Source of the DNA: Przewalskia tangutica
Lineage: Eukaryota > Streptophyta > Magnoliopsida > Solanales > Solanaceae
Reading direction: 5' to 3'
NCBI GenBank assembly: GCA_029844215.1
Contig: CM056718.1
Location: 83,688,764-83,752,763, forward strand
Length of the DNA stretch: 64,000 nucleotides
The position numbers and the translations under genes are program-made. Shown here in pieces: positions 11,028-21,659 of the stretch. Within the stretch, counting starts at the first letter, position 1. Every line of letters starts with the position of its first letter. The notes under the pieces were generated by a model. It was not told where the DNA came from. It was given only the letters and a program-made list of their open reading frames with translations, and ran no database searches.

Positions 11028-12224
11028 CCCCCTTAGAGATGAAGAGTTCTTCATCCACTAAAGCTTTCAAGTCTTGAAAAATCCTCCCCTCTCCCTTGTG
11101 AGCAATTCGTCCAAACACCCCTCCCCCTTTGAGTGAAGTTTTGGCCGAGGCCCTTCCCCCCCTCTAGCCTAGCCGAAACCTACCCCCCCTCTCTTGGTAG
11201 AAAAGTTGCCTTCTAGTATTGTTATAATGCCCAATTTAACCTAGCCCAAATTCCGTAGTACTTAGTAGAAGTTGTGGGAAACTTCTAAGGATTCTTGGAG
11301 CGCCTTGGAGCTTTGGATTAGGAGCTAAACCTCGCTCAGGATCGACTTTTTACTTGGATATTATTGGGCTTATCGAGGTAAATAATCCTAACCCTCTTTT
11401 GTAATTAGAGAATGCATCTGTAGAAGTATTGAGATAAGTATAAATACTTAGGAGGTTATTAAGAATAGAATTGAATGTAACACCTTAGAAGGGTATAAAG
11501 AAGAATATCTGACTGTACTTACATAGAATTTGTTTTCATGATGAACTTATATAGCTCACCGGGTAGGGTTGTCTTTGCCCGACTTTCCGTAGAATTGAGG
11601 ACCCTCTGTTTAGAATGACCTGAGAATAGTCTAGACTTTGATAGATGTCTGTGACTATTATAGGTGATTCTCTGTATGCGACATACTCGACTTGGCGGTG
11701 GATTTCAGAGAAGGTATGTGATTCTTCCTAAAGCATGATATTTTACAATATATAGTGCGGTAGGCGTACGTGTGTTAAGCGAATAATAACTACGGCAATG
11801 TCTTTGACTTAAGCTGAATAATACTTATGGCAATGCCTCACGCTTAAGCTTGAATAATACTTACGGCGATGCCTCGGCTTAAGCTTTGAATAACAAAAAG
11901 CGAAAACATTTCAAAAGAATCTTGAATCATTTTTAACAGAAGATAAATAATTGGTTTTAAAACAAAAGCTTAAGAGTTATACTAGCTTTATGGAAAGTTA
12001 GGTATAACAACTTAAGAAAGATAAAAAGGCTGTTTACTTGTTTGTTTATAAAAGCCTTGTATTGATTTACATTAAGTGTAGTAAGATTGTTTGATAAGTA
12101 GACATGTTATGATGCTACGTGTTAGTGTCTTGTAATCTTTGTGTAAAGTCATTCTTGCTTTGCTTACGTTGCTAGCAGGTAAGTCCATTGTCTTTGTTAT
12201 TGTATCACCTACCCCCATTTATTA

Positions 12225-12480
12225 TACGAGGGCTTGCCCGCGATGCGGTCTATACGGCTATGCGGTCTGTGAGACTATGCGGGCAGCGGTATGCTCGAGA
12301 TTGATCATTCGGGCGTTTGCTTTGATCGAGATTCCTATGCGGTGCAGTGAGACTATCGCGGTCTTTTGAGGCTATGCGGGCTGCGGGAGCCTAGGCGGAT
12401 CTGGGGTCGGCTGCCCCGTCTGAGAAATATCTCATGCGGGTGCGTGCAGGACCTATGCGAGTGCGGAAGTCGAGGCTAGG
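12225..12480. repeat. GCATAG-type repeat array in A 5' LTR
   Basis: Irregular repeats of CTATGCGG(T/G/C) spaced 20-40 bp; the 3' LTR counterpart is 19505-19750. The two arrays differ mainly by gain or loss of bases at CHG positions. Confidence 0.7.
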
Positions 12481-12836
12481 CACGCAGAATGATACTATGG
12501 GCGATTGGCCTTGCCCGATCATTCGCGGCCTAGAATAGACACATTCTGATTTTCCTATTCTTTGTTGTTGTTTGTGATGTGGCACTATGTGCAATTAAAG
12601 CGATTGTATTTGTGAAAAGGTTTTGAATACTCGATTTCATTTAAGTACTTTCTGATTTCACATACTTGGTACTGTTATCTTGACCTCCTTGAGGCTGCGT
12701 TCAATCCGCGGTAAGAGGCGGCAGTGCTAGATCCACATCCTTAGGATCTTTGCGTTGGTGTCGGGAGCTCCATCTTCTCCGAGGCTCTACTTTTGGGTAT
12801 GATCTCCTGTATTGTAGATAGTTTTGTCTGATCGAG

Positions 12837-12860
12837 TATGGCGGGGCCCTGTCCGCCATA
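12837..12860 (+). promoter_or_regulatory. Conserved GC-rich LTR hairpin (A 5' LTR)
   Basis: TATGGCGGGG and CCGCCATA arms with a short C/T/G loop can pair almost perfectly. Counterparts are in every LTR of the window, always 220-270 bp from the LTR 3' end. It would fall in the transcript's R/U5 region; the role is unknown (RNA structure, 3' end formation and packaging are candidates). Confidence 0.7.
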
Positions 12861-13118
12861 GTTGTTTACTTCCTTAGAAGTGCAGTACTATTATGCAGTT
12901 GGGATGTAGCGCAAAACTTGAGTTATTTATATTATGCTTGAAAGGCAAGCTTTTCATCGAGATAAAGCATGTCTTATTTTATAAAGCTGTTTCTGTCTTG
13001 TTTTATATTCCGGTTACTCGATGTATGACTACTTGGGTGCCGGTAAGGCACGATCACGGGCCGAGCGAGTCGTGACGAGTAAAGGCACGATCCACGGGCC
13101 GGCAGGTCGTGACAAAAG

Positions 13119-13129
13119 TGGTATCGAGC
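13119..13129 (+). other. Element A primer binding site
   Basis: TGGTATCGAGC, four bases after the LTR. It equals the initiator-Met tRNA complement TGGTATCAGAGC with the A of CAG missing. Confidence 0.88.
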
Positions 13130-13315
13130 GATTAATCCTCGGAAAGTGTCTGAGGCCGTATCGATGAAGTCTTGATTATCGGTGTGTTGTGCACCACGCG
13201 ATAATCGTGAGGCTATAGGATATTTAGGATTGGTTTCTATTCTTCTCATTACGAGATCGTGCTTTAGAACGTGTTATAGGTTGGACCCTCTAACGTATTC
13301 CTTTCTATGCTGATT

Positions 13316-14450
13316 ATGCCTCACGTAAGGCAACCGGGCCCGAAGGGCAAGCGAGGAGGCGCTAGCGAGACACCCGAGTCACGAGGGCTCGAGGCCAGTC
13401 TATACGAGAGGCGAGTTCTATGGCCTTGGCCCAGCGAGGACCGCGATACCAGCGCCTCGCATCCCTCGGCCGGGGCGAAGGTTAGGGTACTGAGAGATGG
13501 CGATTACTAGCCAAGGTCGTGGCGGATATGAGAGAGGTTTGGCGGCCATTCGGTTCGATTCCGGCTCGGTAGTACGTTGTTCACTGGAGGCGAGATAGCG
13601 AGGCTACGGGACTTCTGAGTTGTAGCCCGAGTTTACGGGTCTGGGCAGGATGATCGCAGGAGTTCATCCGTCGATTCTGAAGGATTATGCGGGTGGTGAG
13701 CTTGAGGCCGAGTGTGACATTCGGTTCGCGTCGGTGCGTGATACGCGATCGATTGGTTCGATTCATGGGAGCTTTCCGGGAGAGCATGCACCTCAGCAGT
13801 ATGGGATGAGTTTTGAGGCTTTTCTCACACACTTCTTGCCTCCGCGGATGAGGAGACACGATCGGCAGATTTTTATTCTTGAGCGAGGAGGGCCGCGGTT
13901 AGAAAGTACAATGTCGAGTTTGATTCATTGGCTCGATATGTTCCTGCTGTAGCGAGATATGGAGGGCCGGGTGCATCGCTACGTCAGGGCTGAAGCGACT
14001 ATATGGCGAGTCTTGTGCGGGTGTGTCCTTCGGCCGAGCATGGACATTACCGTATGCGAGCTCGTGCGTTGGGATCACGAGGCGTAGAGACGCCGGGTAG
14101 ACCGATATCAGGCGAGAAGAAGGCGGGGCGGCGGTTCTTTTGGTGGTTCGGGGTGGGCGTCGGCGAAGTCGGTGCACCACGGCCCGGCTCGAGCACTCCT
14201 ACATCATTTTGATCTGACCCGGAGCGATCGGGGCGGTCGGGGCCCGGGACTTGATTTCGAGTAACAGGGGCTAACCGTTGAGTGCATTCGGTGTGCGTTG
14301 TGGTAGATTCCATTAGGGCTGTTATGCTACTACGGGAACTTGCCATACTTGTGGCGGCGGTCATTCGCGAGTTTGCGGCCGAGCGTGGCGGGGTAGGGCT
14401 CGGCTACGAGTGCATTGCGGCTTCTTCATCCCGACGATTACTCGCCCGGA
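13316..14450 (+). pseudogene. Element A gag remnant
   Basis: Gag forms the virus-like particle. The start is taken at 13316 (MPHVRQP), because B and D have the same context (ATGCCTC...AAGGCAA) at their gag starts; an in-frame ATG at 13307 would add three residues. A 100-codon frame (13650-13952) covers the gag core with FEAFLTHFLPPRMRR (around 13812-13856), the most conserved motif of this gag family. A basic linker follows, then a degraded zinc-knuckle region near 14280-14390 in which Cys/His positions are only partly readable. Frames shift at least four times. Unlike D and G, no stop closes gag before protease begins. Confidence 0.82.
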
Positions 14451-14960
14451 GGCAAGGTACACGTGGATCAGCGGTCGCGGCGGTCGTGGCGCGAGTCGAT
14501 TCTAGAGTCCTCGAGCGCGTATATGCTTTGTCGGTAAGCGGGATCGGAGGCCTCGCGATGTCGTCACGGTACCTTATCGGTTTGGGTTTGATGTGTATGC
14601 TTTGATAGATCGGGTTCTACTCTGTCTATATATCTCCCTTGTTGCTAGTAGGATAGGGATAGAGCACGAGTCCATAGACCACTTCGAGGTAGCTACGCCG
14701 ATGGGTGATTCGGTGGTAGCTCGGCGGGTATATAGAGCTTGTCTGTGACCATTTGCGATCGTCGGACCCTGGCCGACTTGATAGAGTTGGAGATGATTGA
14801 CTTGGCGTGATTATGGGGATGGATTGGCTAGCTTCTTGCTACGCCAATGTAGGCTAGAGAGAAAGTAGTGCGGTTCCGGTTTCTGAGGCCGGTTGTTGAG
14901 TGGGAGGGCACGGTATCGCCAGGTAGGTTTATTTCCTACCTCGAGGCTAGGAAGATGGTG
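14451..14960 (+). pseudogene. Element A protease remnant
   Basis: Region between gag and RT corresponding to the aspartic protease that cleaves the polyprotein. Readable pieces are SRYLIGLGLMCML (around 14560-14605), then segments matching the family's later protease (GGTAGCTCGGCGGGTATATAG at 14715 and GGATGGATTGGCTAGCTTC at 14819). The D-(S/T)-G active site is not readable. It is in frame neither with gag nor with RT as written. Confidence 0.7.
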
Positions 14961-15660
14961 CGAAGGGTATATCTACCATCTCGTTCGGGTGTTTGATCTG
15001 AAGGCTGCGGTACCAGATTTTGATCGAGTTCGATGGTCGAGTTCCCGGGCGTGTTTCGGATGACCTCCGGGTATCCTCACGAGAGGAGATTGAGTTTTGT
15101 ATTGACATATTGCGGACACTCGGCCTATTTCCATTCCGCCATACGAATGACACTGCCGAGTTGAGAGAGTTGAAGGATCGGCTTAGAGATTTCTTTGGAG
15201 AAGGGTTTTATCGGACCTAGTGTTTCTCGCGAGCGCGGTATTGTTCGTGAAGAAGAAGGGCGGGGCAGCTGCGCATGTGTGTGTTCACTGAGCGGTGAAC
15301 AAAGTGACCATTAAACGAGATACCCCCTTCCCGGGATTGATGATTTGTTCGACGATTGCGGCGCGAGATGTTTCTCAGATTGATCTGCGTTAGGGCTATC
15401 ATCGAGTTCGTGTCGAGAGGTGGATGTCCCTAGGGTGCATTCGGACGATGCGGGCATTATGAGTTGAGTCATGTCTTTTGGGTTGACGATGCTCGGCGGT
15501 ATTCATGGATTTGATGAACCGAGTGTTCAAACCATTTTGGACACGTTTGTGATAGTGTTCATTGATGATATCTGGTTTATTCTCGCTCGAGCGGGAGCAT
15601 GCGGGCGTTGAGGCTGTCTTGTGATTCTCGGGACCAGCGATTATGCGCCAAGTTTTCCAA
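14961..15660 (+). pseudogene. Element A reverse transcriptase remnant
   Basis: Converts element RNA to cDNA. Readable landmarks are ELRELKDRLRDFFGEGFYR (15160-15216, start of the RT fingers), the region of the KK.G..R.C.DYR block near 15250-15300 (contracted), and the active-site segment FVIVFIDDI at 15547-15573 with its Asp pair intact. The connector after 15650 matches B. At least five frameshifts are needed to read from one end to the other. Confidence 0.85.
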
Positions 15661-16340
15661 ATGTGAGTTTTGGTTGACTTGATGGCGTTTCTTGGGCATA
15701 TTGTCGGGTGATGGCATTCGAGTGGATCTGGCCAAGATCGAAGCGATCGGGACTTGGCCTGAACTACTACTCGGCGAGAGTTCGCGATTTTACGGGCCTT
15801 GCGAGGATATTATCGGCGGTTCGTGGAGAAGTTTGCTTATCTACGCACCATTGACTAGGTGACTCGAGAAGCGGCCAAGTTTGATGGTGATGCTTGTGGC
15901 GGGGTTTCGATTCTTGAAAGAGCCGGCGGCGCGCCCGTTCTTACTCTTCACGAGGTCGGATGGTTCGTGGTATATTGTGATCGTCGGGCATCGGGTTGGG
16001 ATGTGTGTTGATGCAGCGAGGCGAGTTATAGCATAGCATCCGGCGGCTTAAGATGCACGGAGGAACTACCCACCCGTGATTTGGAGTGCGGCGGTGATTC
16101 ACGCTTTGAAGATCTGGAGGCACTATTTGTATGGGGTTCACGTGGATATTTATCTGGACCACAAGAGCCTCGGTATATCTTCAGCCGGAGGAGGCTGAAC
16201 TTCACGGCGAGAGCGGTGGTTAGAGTTGCTTAAGGATTATGGCGTCGATATCTGTACCACGGGAAGGCGATGTTGTGGCGGATGCTCTTAGTCGTAGGTC
16301 GATGGGAGTCTATCGAGTGCGGCCCGAGAGGAGGGCATGG
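15661..16340 (+). pseudogene. Element A RNase H remnant
   Basis: Follows the RT connector. Around 16090-16150 the frame gives [20 protein letters not shown], then a damaged D-H-K-S-L block, and near 16215-16300 the [13 protein letters not shown] and ALSRRSMG-type segments that end the RNase H domain. Frames shift at about 16155 and 16250. Confidence 0.82.
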
Positions 16341-17300
16341 TTCGTGATTTGCATCGGTTAGCGAGCCTTGGTGTCCGTTTGATTGATTACGATAGCGATG
16401 GGGTTAGGGTTCGTGAGGTTGCGAGTCTTCCATCGTCGAGAGGTGAAGAAGCGGCGATTCGAGGATCCGGTTTTGTACGTTATCGTGATCTGACTCTCCG
16501 TGAGGCAAGAGGTCGCTTTGAGGTAGCACGATGGGCGCTAAGGTTTGAGGCGAGTTGTGTGTTCGGATGTTTGAGACTTGGCCGAGTTCTTGAGGAAGCA
16601 CACGGTAGCGCGTTACTCTATCCGTCGAAGTCGACCAAGATGTACCCGCGACCTTAGATACGTGTATTGGTGGGATGGTTTGAAGAGGGCGTTGCGAGTT
16701 CGTAGCTCGGTGCGTGTTGTCGGCGGTGAAGGTAGAGCACGAGGCACGGTGGTTTTATTCTGACGATAGAGATCCGACACGGAAGTGGGAGGTGATCAAC
16801 ATGGACTTCATCACGGGATTGCCTCGCACTCGGAGAGACATGATTCTATATGGGTTATCGTCGGCGGTGGCGAAATCAGCCCACTTTCTTCCGTCGGGGC
16901 GACTTTCTCGGTGAGGATTATGCGGCTTACATCAGAGATCGTCGGTGCGTGGAGTCCTATTTCGATCATATCGAGCAGAGAGCGGTTTCGGCTAACACGG
17001 AGGTCCTTCGAGAGGTTTAGGGGCGGTGAGCAAATGCGCATTTCATCCACGAGCAGACGGACGGCGAGCGCGCTATCCGGACTGCGAGGATATCTGCGAG
17101 CTTTGTGTTATTGACCGAGGTAGCTGGGAGGATCACTTGCCGCTGGTAGAGTTCGCGTATAATAACAGCTACCACTCTAGCATTCAGATGGCGCCTTATG
17201 AGGCCTTGTATGGGAGGAAGTGCAGATCGCCTATAGGTTGGTTCGATGTGGGCGAGGTGCAGTTAGTGGGACGGTTGGTGCGGCGGCGATGGATAAGGTG
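16341..17300 (+). pseudogene. Element A integrase remnant
   Basis: The zinc-finger region (16600-16740) contains a YVYWWDGLKRA stretch. NMDFITGLPRTRR (16798-16836) carries the first catalytic Asp. The second Asp falls in a contracted stretch near 16960-17000 and cannot be read. The last block, SWEDHLPLVEFAYNNSYHS with MAPYEALYGRKCRSPIGWF (17127-17250), is intact and in one frame. These are the standard Ty3/Gypsy integrase landmarks in the right order. Confidence 0.9.
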
Positions 17301-17775
17301 AAGCTTATCAGGCGACTATTAATGACTCGAGTCGGCCAGTCGTATCTGAGATCATCGTCGTCGGCATCTAGAGTTCGCAGTAGATGATTGGGTTTTCCTA
17401 AAGGTGTCACCCATGAAGGGTGTGATGAGATTCGGGAAGAAGAAAGCTTCGGCCCAAGTACATTGGGCGTTTGATTGTCGCGAGGTAGGCAAGGTTGCCT
17501 ACGAGTTGAATCTGCCGTCCGATCTGGAAGCGGTGCATCCGGTGTTTCACGTATCTATCTTTGAGAGATGTATCGGGGATCCATCTAAGGTACACCCGAT
17601 TGGCGATGTCGGTGGCCAGGGGTTATCGTATGAGAGATTCCCATGGCGATAGTCGATCGTCGGGTTAGGCGTCTGCGGACGAAGGGCGTGGCCGTCAAAG
17701 TCTTGTGGCGGAGCGAGCTCGGGAGGAGATGGCGTGGGAAGCCGAGGAGGACATGAGACAGAAGTATCCTCGCTA
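17301..17775 (+). pseudogene. Element A integrase tail and chromodomain remnant
   Basis: An 82-codon frame (17404-17652) reads SPMKGVMRFGKK, then VAYELNLPSDL and VHPVFHVSIF, the integrase C-terminal module. Past a frameshift, RRLRTKGVAVKVLW (around 17668-17710) and WEAEEDMRQKYP (about 17736-17772) match the chromodomain at the end of Tekay pol, with its aromatic and acidic positions. This places A and B among chromoviruses, which target heterochromatin, in keeping with the nest of insertions here. Confidence 0.85.
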
Positions 17776-17904
17776 TTCCCCACACCTCCGGGTAATTCAC
17801 TTTCCTACTTGTAAATTTCCATTATCATTTATGCCTAAGTGTTGTTTTGTGGCGTGTGTGGCATTTGCTAGCTGTTTAAGCTTCCCGATAAGCGTCTTGA
17901 GAAG

Positions 17905-17938
17905 GAACATTCGGAGCGAATGTTTCTAAGGAGGAGAA
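17905..17938 (+). other. Element A palindrome and polypurine tract
   Basis: The palindrome with arms AACATTCG and CGAATGTT (17905-17925) is followed by the purine run AAGGAGGAGAA that abuts the 3' LTR. Confidence 0.87.
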
Positions 17939-20384
17939 TGTTATACCCGTATTTCAGTATATGCGTGGGGCGTGCGTAGAAAATTTGAACTTGTACTAAG
18001 GCTTGGCGAATTAATTTTGTTCGGCACGTTTAGAGTCGTTTTTTCGGCGAAGCGTTTTCCACGACTTTCGTAGGGAATTTCGGCTATGTCATTTTTAATT
18101 TTTGCGGATTTTTCAGAGGCGAAGCGTGTTGGGCCAACAAGAGGCGCCACTTGGCACCCTCCCATTGGCGGACGTGAGGGCTCGGATTGGGCGAAATGGA
18201 GGTGTAGTTGGTAGGATATTTTGTGTGTTAGTTGGCCTAGGACACATGGGTGAATCTTGGCCTACACTTGCCTAGCACTTGGCTAAATCTTGGCCATTGG
18301 TTGGCCTTCACTTGACCTATAAATACCCCTTAGAGATGAAGAGTTCTTCGTCCACTAAAGCTTTCAAGTCTTGAAAAATCCTCCTCTCCACTTGTGAGCA
18401 ATTCGTCCAAACACCACTCCCTTTGAGTGAAGTTTTGGCGAGGCCCTTCCCCTCTAGCCTGGCGAAACCTACCCCATCCTGGTAGAAAAGTTGCCTTCTA
18501 GTATTGTTATAATGCCCAATTTAACCTAGCCCAAATTCCGTAGTACTTAGTAGAAGTTGTGGGAAACTTCTAAGGATTCTTGGGCGCCTTGGAGCTTTGG
18601 ATTAAGAGCTAAACCTCGCTCGGGATCGACTTTTACTTGGATATTATTGGGCTTATCGAGGTAAATAATCCTAACCCTCTTTTGTAATTAGAGAATGCAT
18701 CTTGTAGAAGTATTGAGATAAGTATAAATACTTAGGAGGTTATTAAGAATAGAATTGAGCTAACACCTTAGAAGGGTATAAAGAAGAATATCTGTTGTAC
18801 TTACATGGATTGTTTTCCTGATGAACTTATATAGCTCATGGGTAGGGTTGTGCTGCCCGACTTTCCGTAGAATTGAGGACCCTCTGTTTAGAATGACCTC
18901 TGAATAGTCTAGACTTTGATAGATGCGTGACTATTATAGGTGATTCTGCGTGCGACATACTCGACTTGGCGGTGGATTTCGCCGAGAAGGTATGTGATTC
19001 TTCCTAAAGCATGATATTTTACAATATATAGTGCGGTAGGCGTCGTGTGTTAGCGAATAATAACTACGGCAATGTCTTTGACTTAAGCTGAATAATACTT
19101 ATATGGCGATGCCTCGGCTTAAGCTGAATAATACTTACGCAATGCCTCACGGCTTAAGCTTTGAATAACAAAAAGCTGAAAACATTTCAAAAGAATCTTG
19201 AATCATTTTTAACGGAAGATAAATAATTGGTTTTAAAACAAAGCTTAAGAGTTATACTAGCTTTATGGGAAGTTAGGTATAACAACTTAAGAAAGATAAA
19301 AAGGCTGTTTACTTGTTTGTTTATAAAAGCCTTGTATTGATTTACATTAAGTGTAATAAGATTGTTTGATAAGTAGACATGTTATGATGCTACTGTGTTA
19401 GTGTCTTGTAATCTTTGTGTAAAGGGTCATTCTTGCTGTGCTTACGTTGCTAACCGGTAAGTCTATTGTACTGTTATTGTATCACCTACCCCCTTGTTGT
19501 TATACGAGGCTTGCCCGCGATGCGGTCTATCGGCTTTATGCGATGCTGTGAGACTATGCGGAGCAGCGGTATGCTCGATTGATCATTCGGGCGTTTAGCT
19601 TGATGCGAGATTCCTATGCGATCTGTGAGACTATGCGGTCTTTTGAGGCTATGCGGTGCGGGAGCCTAGGCGGATCTGGGGGTCGGCTGCCCCGTCTGAG
19701 AAATATCTCATGCGGTGCAGTATGTGGGACTATGCGAGTGCGGAAGTCGAGGCTAGGCACGCGAGAATGATACTATGGGCGATTGGCCTTGCCCGATCAT
19801 TCGCGGCCTAGAATAGACACATTCTGATTTTCCTATTCTTTGTTGTTGTTTGTGATGTACTTATGTGCAATTAAAGCGATTGTATTTGTGAAAAGGTTTT
19901 GAATACTCTGATTTCATTTAAGTACTTTCTGATTTCACATACTTGGTACTGTTGTCTTGACCTCGCCGGAAGTGCGTTCAATCTGCGAGTAAGGGCAGCG
20001 GTGCTAGATCCACATCCTTAGGATCTTTGCGTTGGTGTCGGGAGCTCCATCTTCTCGGAGGCTCTGCTTTTGGGTATGATCTCCTGTATTGTAGATAGTT
20101 TTATGCGATCGGTATGGCGGGCTGTCCGCCATAGTTGTTACTTCCTTAGAGTGCATAGTACTATTATGCGGTTGGGATGTAGCGCAAAACTTGAGTTATT
20201 TATATTATCCGAAAAGCAAGCTTTTCATCGAATAAGCGTATCTTATTTTATAAGCTGTTTCTGTCTTGTTTTATATTCCGCTGGTTACTCGATGTATGAC
20301 TACTTGGGTGCCGGTGAGGCACGATCCACGGGCCGGGCAGTCGTGGCGAGTAAGGCACGATCACGGGCCGAGCGGGTCGTGACA
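17939..20384 (+). repeat. Element A, 3' LTR
   Basis: TGTTATACCCG...GTCGTGACA, collinear with the 5' LTR. TATA box at 18318-18325; hairpin at 20113-20133; repeat array 19505-19750. Differences from the 5' LTR cluster at CHG sites, for example TTGGCCGAGG (11131) against TTGGCGAGG (18433), and CTAGCCGAAACC against CTGGCGAAACC. Confidence 0.95.
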
Positions 20385-20389
20385 CTCGG

Positions 20390-21546
20390 CGTAATGCGCC
20401 GGGGATGAAGAAGCGGCGCAGACCTGCGGTGGGCCCTACTACAGCGTCGCTCCGGTCGGACAAACTCGCGAAATGACCTGCTGGCCACAAGTATAGCGAG
20501 CTCGAATCTGACTCGAGAATGGTATACGCCCTGGCGCACTGAGCGAACCTCGAGCAGTTAGCACCCTGCTACCGAAATCCGAAGTCTGGGGCCACGACAC
20601 GCCCCGATCGCTCTGGTATCTTGAAAATGAGGTAGGGCGCTCTGCTACCGGTGTGGTGCAAATCTGGACCTGCGATGCCACCACCACGAGGACCACCAAA
20701 AAGAACCGGCCGTCTTGGCCTTAACCTGCTGCGATGATATCGCTCTGCCGGCGGTCTCTACGCTCCTCACATCGGTCATGAGCTGCATACGGGTTATGTC
20801 CATGGTGAAGGACACACCGCGCAAGACTTCGGCCATGTAATCATCTAGCCCGATGACATAGCGATGCACCTGTCCTCCATCTCTGCTACCGGTCACGAGG
20901 ACATATCGAGCAAAGAATCAAACTCGACATTGTACTCCTCATGCGTCCTCCTGTCTCAAACAACAAGAATCTATCATTTCGTGCCCTCATCTGCGGAGGC
21001 AAGAAGTGTGTGAGAAAAGCCTCGAAAACTCATCCCATCTGCTGGAGTGCATGCTCTCCGGAAAGCTCCATGAATCAAACCGATCATTGCGGTATCACGC
21101 GGCCGTCGCGAACCGAATGTCACGACCTCGGTCTCGAAGCCCACGATCACCGCGTAATCCTCTGCGGTGGCGGATGAACTCCTGCGGATCATCCTCCGGC
21201 CTCGACCAGTAAAACTCTGGCGGGCTACAACTCGAAATCTCGTAGCCTCAAACTATACGCCTCGGGTGCACTACGGGAGTCTGGCCCGGAGCTGGAGGCT
21301 GAGCTTCGCGTCGGCCTCTCTCGTGTCGGGCCTGACTTTGTGATAGTGGGCCATCTCCTTGTACCCTAACTCCTCCGCCCGGTGTGGGACATGAGGTGTG
21401 GAGTGCGTGGTCTCTCTTTGGGCGGCGGCGTCATAGAACTTCGCCGTCTACGGTATAGGACGGGCACGAGCCCTCGTGACTCTGGGTGTCTGCTAGCGGC
21501 TCCTCGGCTGCCTTGCCCACGGGCGGGTTGCCTTACGTGGAGGCAT
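20390..21546 (-). pseudogene. Element B gag remnant
   Basis: The minus-strand start is at 21546-21544 (ATGCCTCCACGTAAGGCAAC, reading MPPRKAT), the best-preserved gag start in the window. The core lies around 21200-20900, where VHRYVIGLDDYMAEVLRGVS (20840 region) and the FLPP-type block (about 21030-20990, out of frame) match A, D and G. The zinc-knuckle end (20500-20390) is damaged. Element A then separates it from protease. Tn the family gag runs on into pol without a stop. Confidence 0.78.
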
Positions 21547-21659
21547 AAGCATTACAGGAAAGGAATACGTTAGAGGGGTCCAACCTATAACACAGCTCTA
21601 AAGCACGATCTCAGAATGAGAAGAATGGAAACCAATCCTAAATATCCTATAGCCACTTT
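21547..21659 (-). other. Element B 5' leader with primer binding site deleted
   Basis: On the minus strand the LTR end is followed by a few bases and then jumps straight to CTATAGGATATTTAGGATTGG. Compared with element A (13119-13220), about 100 bp including TGGTATCAGAGC is missing. Without a PBS, B could not be reverse transcribed. Confidence 0.85.

Larger units (their letters stand above)
10635..13114 (+). repeat. Element A, 5' LTR
   Basis: Begins TGTTATACCCGTATTTCC and ends GGTCGTGACA. Contains a TATAAATA box at 11020-11027, the GCATAG-type repeat array (12225-12480), the conserved hairpin at 12837-12860 and the terminal CACGGGCC...GGTCGTGAC inverted repeat. The AT-rich middle (11350-12180) shows only short repeats around GGCAATGCCTCACGCTTAAGC. 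Confidence 0.95.
10635..20384 (+). mobile_element. Element A: near-complete Tekay-like Ty3/Gypsy chromovirus
   Basis: Two LTRs of 2480 and 2446 bp in plus orientation flank a 4.8-kb internal region: PBS 13119, gag from 13316, protease, RT, RNase H, integrase, chromodomain, polypurine tract 17928. Flanks are CTCCG (10630-10634) and CTCGG (20385-20389). A 5-bp duplication with one mismatch is the simplest reading, and the mismatch would be a CCG-to-CG contraction of CTCCGGCG. It is the innermost insertion on the left side. LTR-LTR differences are mostly indels at CHG sites, so true age is probably young. No frame is open over a whole domain. Confidence 0.94.

Noticed and set aside
12837..12860. 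GC hairpin as a bacterial-type terminator
   Set aside because: No U-run of the right kind, and the setting is a plant LTR. Reported instead as a conserved LTR hairpin.
13650..17250. Endogenous pararetrovirus
   Set aside because: Gag, RT, RNase H, integrase and chromodomain between two LTRs with a PBS and PPT is Ty3/Gypsy; no movement protein, and integrase is present.
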